Source of the DNA: Candidatus Hydrogenedentota bacterium
Lineage (GTDB): Bacteria; Hydrogenedentota; Hydrogenedentia; Hydrogenedentales; CAITNO01
Reading direction: 5' to 3'
Assembly: GCA_007124105.1 (NCBI GenBank)
Contig: SLFT01000135.1
Location: forward strand, 1-15,660
Length of the DNA stretch: 15,660 nucleotides
A program made the translations under genes and the position numbers. The number at the start of each line of letters is the position of its first letter. Positions within the stretch are counted from its first letter, which is position 1. The notes beneath the pieces are model-generated. The model ran no database searches and had not been told where the DNA came from. It saw nothing but the letters and a program-made list of their open reading frames with translations. Below are positions 13,223 through 15,660 of this stretch, piece after piece.

Positions 13223-15301
13223 TCAATACGCGTTCCCGGTCAATTCCCGAAAATTTCGAATGCGGTGGAATGTCATGAAATTCGCGTCGTGGTTATTGCG
13301 GGCGCCGCCGATGCCGTCTTCGTGCGCCGTGCGGCATACGGCAATAATGTCGTCTCCCTCGAACAGCCAGTCCACATACTGGAAACCATGCGATTCCACG
13401 TCCGGCCTGTACAGAAGGGCGCCGCGCACATCCCAGTTTCGGAGGTCTTCGGAACAGATTAGCGCCAGCGTATTCCGAACGCGAGCGGGTTTTGTTTCAT
13501 CCCGGTGTTCTTCGGGAACGATGGTGGCGAGAGCCCAGTAGCGGTCGCTTTTCTCGTCGAAACGTATGGTAAACTTCTTCGCGCCGCCGGGAAAATTGAT
13601 GAATCCCGTTTCAGGCTCAAAAGAGGCCGTTTTACCGTCGTCGCTGACGGTGACGATGGCGGCTTTTTCCGGATACCCCGGCGTATCCACACGCAGGATA
13701 TTCACGATGTCGCCGTCGCGGGTCAGCACGGCGTTTCCTTCGAGCCACCCGATAAAATCGCCGCCGAGCCATTCCGGGTCGCGGGCAATGAAATTGCTGA
13801 ACGTCCAGTTCGCGGCATTCAACAGGTCCGCGTCCACTGGTATGGACAACATGCCGGCCATGTAGCGTTCGCCCCAGCGGTCGCCGCCTGTGGCGTCCTC
13901 GAAAGCGCGCCAAAGCCGTCCGTCATGTTCCAGTATCGGCATGGGCGCGGTGTGATATTCTCCCTGCGCTGTCAGCAGTCCCGTTTCAGGGGTTTCGGGC
14001 GCGGTCCATGTTTCGCCGTTGTCCTCGGAACGGCGTATGACAATACGCCCATGATGCTTTTCCACGCCCAGGATATACGCGTTGTCGCGATGGGTGAATA
14101 CTTTGGGCCAGAACAGACATTGCAGGCGCGTTAACGCGCGCCAGTTTTCGCCCTTGTCCGAAGAGCGATATACCACCGCCGTGGCGCACTCATGTTCGTT
14201 GCTCTCGGGACCGAAAAAGTCGTGGGCGGCCAGGTAGTCGCCGTTCGGCAATACCGTGATACTGGGCGATCCGATGTACAGCCCTGTGGCCTGGGGACTG
14301 TGGTTGATCACAACGCCGGGGGGGAACACGGTTGGCGGCGTGTCAATGTCTGTGTTGCCGCCAGTCATGGTTATTGGCTGTATGCTTCCATCACTGTCAT
14401 AGACGAGCCTGTCAATGGCCACCTGTCTTGTGGCGTTGAAGGGGCCAAGGCCGCGCTGGTGGTTCCAGCGATGATAAACAACGAACCAGGCGTCTTTACC
14501 GGGATGTCTGATGATGGAATGGTGTCCCGGCCCCTTGTGATTGGTGTCGCTTTTCAGGAACACGCCCCCATATTCCCAGGGCCCGACCGGAGAATCGGCG
14601 GTGGCGTAGTGGGCGGTGTAGGTGGCGTTCCACCACGCGCCGCTGCTGTAGGACAGATAGTAAACGCCGTTGCGCTTGTGCATGAATGCGCCTTCAGTAA
14701 AATGCGGCGGCGTTTCAACAGACATTTCGCGGGCGAAACTTGTCATGTCCGGGTTCAGTTCAAATACGCGCAACGTGGCGCCGGCGCTGCCGCCCGCGTA
14801 CAGGTAGGCGGCGTCCGAATCGGGATCGATAAAGACCATTGGATCAATGGCTTCAAAACCATTGCCGCCGGTTAACAAAGGTTCTCCAGAGTCCACAAAA
14901 GGCCCGGCGGGATTGTCGCCCACGGCGACGCCGATGCGCGAAGGCGTTTTGTCCTGTGGTCCCACGGAATAGTAGAAGTAGAAGACGCCGTCTCGTTCCA
15001 CGACCGCCGGCGCCCATGCCTGATGGTTGTCCGCGCCGTCATCCTTGATCCACGACACATCCCCGAAATCCAGCACGGGGCCGTGTTGTTCCCAGTGACG
15101 CATGTCGGTGGAAGACCACGCGTAGAAGCGGGTAATCGGCCCGGCGTAATGCGTGGGATAAATCCATAACGTTTCTTTCACAAGCAGCGCATGAGGGTCC
15201 GCTCCGGGCAATACAGGATTGGGCGGCGCTTGATCAGGAAAAGCGCCCCAGGCCGCCAGCCCGCCCCATACCATCGCCAGAAACAAAATGCGTCCTCTCA
15301 T
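13223..15301 (-). CDS. Secreted GH43-family glycosidase fused to a BNR/sialidase-like propeller
   Basis: 692 residues with a signal peptide (MRGRILFLAM, cleavage near Gly-Ala 19-20); GGAG lies 8 bases before the ATG. Residues about 28-310 are a five-bladed GH43 propeller with all three catalytic acids in context: Asp35 (PGADPHAL, base), Asp153 (AIDPMVFIDPD, pKa modulator) and Glu203 (FTEGAFMHKRNGVYYLSYS, acid). The His of GPGHHS (about 258-262) is in the usual metal-binding place. Residues about 335-690 form a second domain with two Asp-box motifs (SSDKGENW at 380-387, SEDNGETW at 425-432), as in sialidase/BNR propellers. GH43 enzymes act on arabinosides, xylosides or galactosides; the second domain could add a hydrolase activity or only bind glycans, since its catalytic residues cannot be assigned. 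It is a single gene on the minus strand. Confidence 0.9.
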   Translation of the reverse strand: MRGRILFLAMVWGGLAAWGAFPDQAPPNPVLPGADPHALLVKETLWIYPTHYAGPITRFYAWSSTDMRHWEQHGPVLDFGDVSWIKDDGADNHQAWAPAVVERDGVFYFYYSVGPQDKTPSRIGVAVGDNPAGPFVDSGEPLLTGGNGFEAIDPMVFIDPDSDAAYLYAGGSAGATLRVFELNPDMTSFAREMSVETPPHFTEGAFMHKRNGVYYLSYSSGAWWNATYTAHYATADSPVGPWEYGGVFLKSDTNHKGPGHHSIIRHPGKDAWFVVYHRWNHQRGLGPFNATRQVAIDRLVYDSDGSIQPITMTGGNTDIDTPPTVFPPGVVINHSPQATGLYIGSPSITVLPNGDYLAAHDFFGPESNEHECATAVVYRSSDKGENWRALTRLQCLFWPKVFTHRDNAYILGVEKHHGRIVIRRSEDNGETWTAPETPETGLLTAQGEYHTAPMPILEHDGRLWRAFEDATGGDRWGERYMAGMLSIPVDADLLNAANWTFSNFIARDPEWLGGDFIGWLEGNAVLTRDGDIVNILRVDTPGYPEKAAIVTVSDDGKTASFEPETGFINFPGGAKKFTIRFDEKSDRYWALATIVPEEHRDETKPARVRNTLALICSEDLRNWDVRGALLYRPDVESHGFQYVDWLFEGDDIIAVCRTAHEDGIGGARNNHDANFMTFHRIRNFRELTGNAY

Positions 15302-15386
15302 TGTGTGTTCTCCTTCCTTTAAGCGTTGGACTAAACGGCTGTGCCGTGGATGAGGGCCATATATGCGAATCGGTGTTTAAGATTAC

Positions 15387-15457
15387 CGTCATTGCGAGGA
15401 ACGAAGCAATCTCACCGCCACGCGCGTCTTTGCACATGCCAGATTGCTTGTTCCTTA
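15387..15457. repeat. Dispersed palindromic repeat (CATTGCGAGGAACGAAG-type)
   Basis: Left arm AGGAACGAAGCAATCT (15397-15412) and right arm AGATTGCTTGTTCCT (15441-15455) are inverted copies that differ by one deleted base, with a 28-base centre. The left end reads CGTCATTGCGAGG. I recognise this core as a repeat seen between genes in many unrelated bacterial genomes; it has no coding capacity and looks like a MITE or REP-like element. No transposase is near. Confidence 0.75.
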
Positions 15458-15518
15458 ATTCTAGCAACATTGAGAAAAGAGGCGCAAGCCCGGCGAAAAA
15501 AAACAAAAGAAAATATAA

Positions 15519-15542
15519 CTGTCTACCAGTCTTGGCGGACAG
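15519..15542. repeat. Imperfect hairpin
   Basis: CTGTCTACC (15519-15527) pairs with GGCGGACAG (15534-15542) with one wobble and one mismatch around a 6-base loop. It follows the A-rich run and has no T-tract on the plus strand. Read on the minus strand it is followed by a T-rich stretch (15496-15518), so it could end a minus-strand transcript coming from beyond the right edge. Confidence 0.4.
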
Positions 15543-15583
15543 CTACGAATACGGCTTTATTTCCACGCCATTGTTTTTGGAGT

Positions 15584-15611
15584 GCGCAAGTCATACTTGC
15601 GCTTTATCTTT
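15584..15611 (+). terminator. Perfect hairpin with short T-rich tail, possible terminator or repeat
   Basis: GCGCAAGT-CAT-ACTTGCGC is a perfect 8-bp stem with a 3-base loop (15584-15602), followed by TTTATCTTT. This can act as a plus-strand intrinsic terminator, but no plus-strand gene lies upstream nearby, so it may instead be part of the local repeat cluster. Confidence 0.4.
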
Positions 15612-15660
15612 CGTAGTATCGTACACCTTGATTCGTTTAATTGCTATACAAGGCCCACGT

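Larger units (their letters stand above)
15302..15660. other. Gene-free, repeat-rich stretch upstream of the GH43 gene
   Basis: No open frame here looks coding: frames are short, overlap palindromes and translate to simple repeat products. The stretch contains, from left, the GH43 ribosome site, a dispersed palindromic repeat (15387-15457), an A-rich run (15496-15516) and two hairpins (15519-15542, 15584-15602). The GH43 promoter must be here, but I cannot place it; TATATG (minus strand, near 15358) is a weak possibility. Confidence 0.6.

Noticed and set aside
12854..13462. 202-residue plus-strand open frame spanning the hicB end, the gap and the GH43 3' end
   Set aside because: It starts inside hicB, crosses palindromes and tandem repeats, and its last third is antisense to GH43 coding sequence.
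15234..15506. 90-residue minus-strand open frame upstream of GH43
   Set aside because: Much of its translation comes from the dispersed palindrome, and it overlaps the GH43 start in another frame without its own SD.

Overview
The window (about 55-60% GC by eye) looks like part of a heterotrophic, polymer- and ester-degrading Gram-negative-type bacterium. Signs are several exported hydrolases, a Tat-exported sulfatase with a formylglycine (Cys-type) motif, a GH43-type glycosidase, a penicillin-acylase-family hydrolase and a lipobox lipoprotein. This gene mix is typical of Planctomycetota, Lentisphaerota or Hydrogenedentota-like lineages. That placement is an inference from content only; there is no rRNA or other phylogenetic marker besides TlyA.

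Layout. 1-3661 (+): a tight run of three genes, made of the C-terminal end of an unidentified Met/Gln/Glu-rich protein, a membrane-anchored endonuclease/exonuclease/phosphatase-fold protein, and a secreted (alpha/alpha)6-barrel glycosidase-like protein. 3725-4213 (+): a gene of unknown function. 4257-6387 (-): an M20 metallo-dipeptidase overlapping a downstream TlyA-type rRNA 2'-O-methyltransferase. 6518-6946 (-): a small NTF2/SnoaL-like lipoprotein followed by a good intrinsic terminator. 6947-7340: a divergent, AT-rich intergenic region. 7341-10658 (+): a very long penicillin-acylase-family protein with an altered nucleophile motif and a low-complexity tail carrying four copies of a short motif. 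10900-12369 (+): a Tat-exported sulfatase. 12506-12939 (+): a HicA/HicB toxin-antitoxin pair. 12940-13222: a spacer with a nested palindrome and a 9-bp tandem repeat. 13223-15301 (-): a secreted GH43 beta-propeller fused to a BNR/sialidase-like propeller. 15302-15660: a gene-free end rich in palindromic repeats, including a recognisable dispersed repeat.

How the genes fit together. The secreted GH, GH43-BNR, sulfatase and acylase would act outside the cytoplasm on decorated glycans or amides. They lie on both strands and are separated by unrelated genes, so this is a loose accessory neighbourhood and not a clear polysaccharide-utilisation operon (no SusC/D, transporter or regulator is present). 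M20 peptidase and TlyA are housekeeping. HicAB and the repeats are typical of genome-plasticity spots.

Most worth a second look: the Ser-Gly order at the expected acylase nucleophile, the four-copy RxFR-ERHD-type motif in its tail, the GH43-BNR fusion, and the unidentified 162-residue protein. I see no CRISPR array, tRNA, rRNA, transposase or phage gene.
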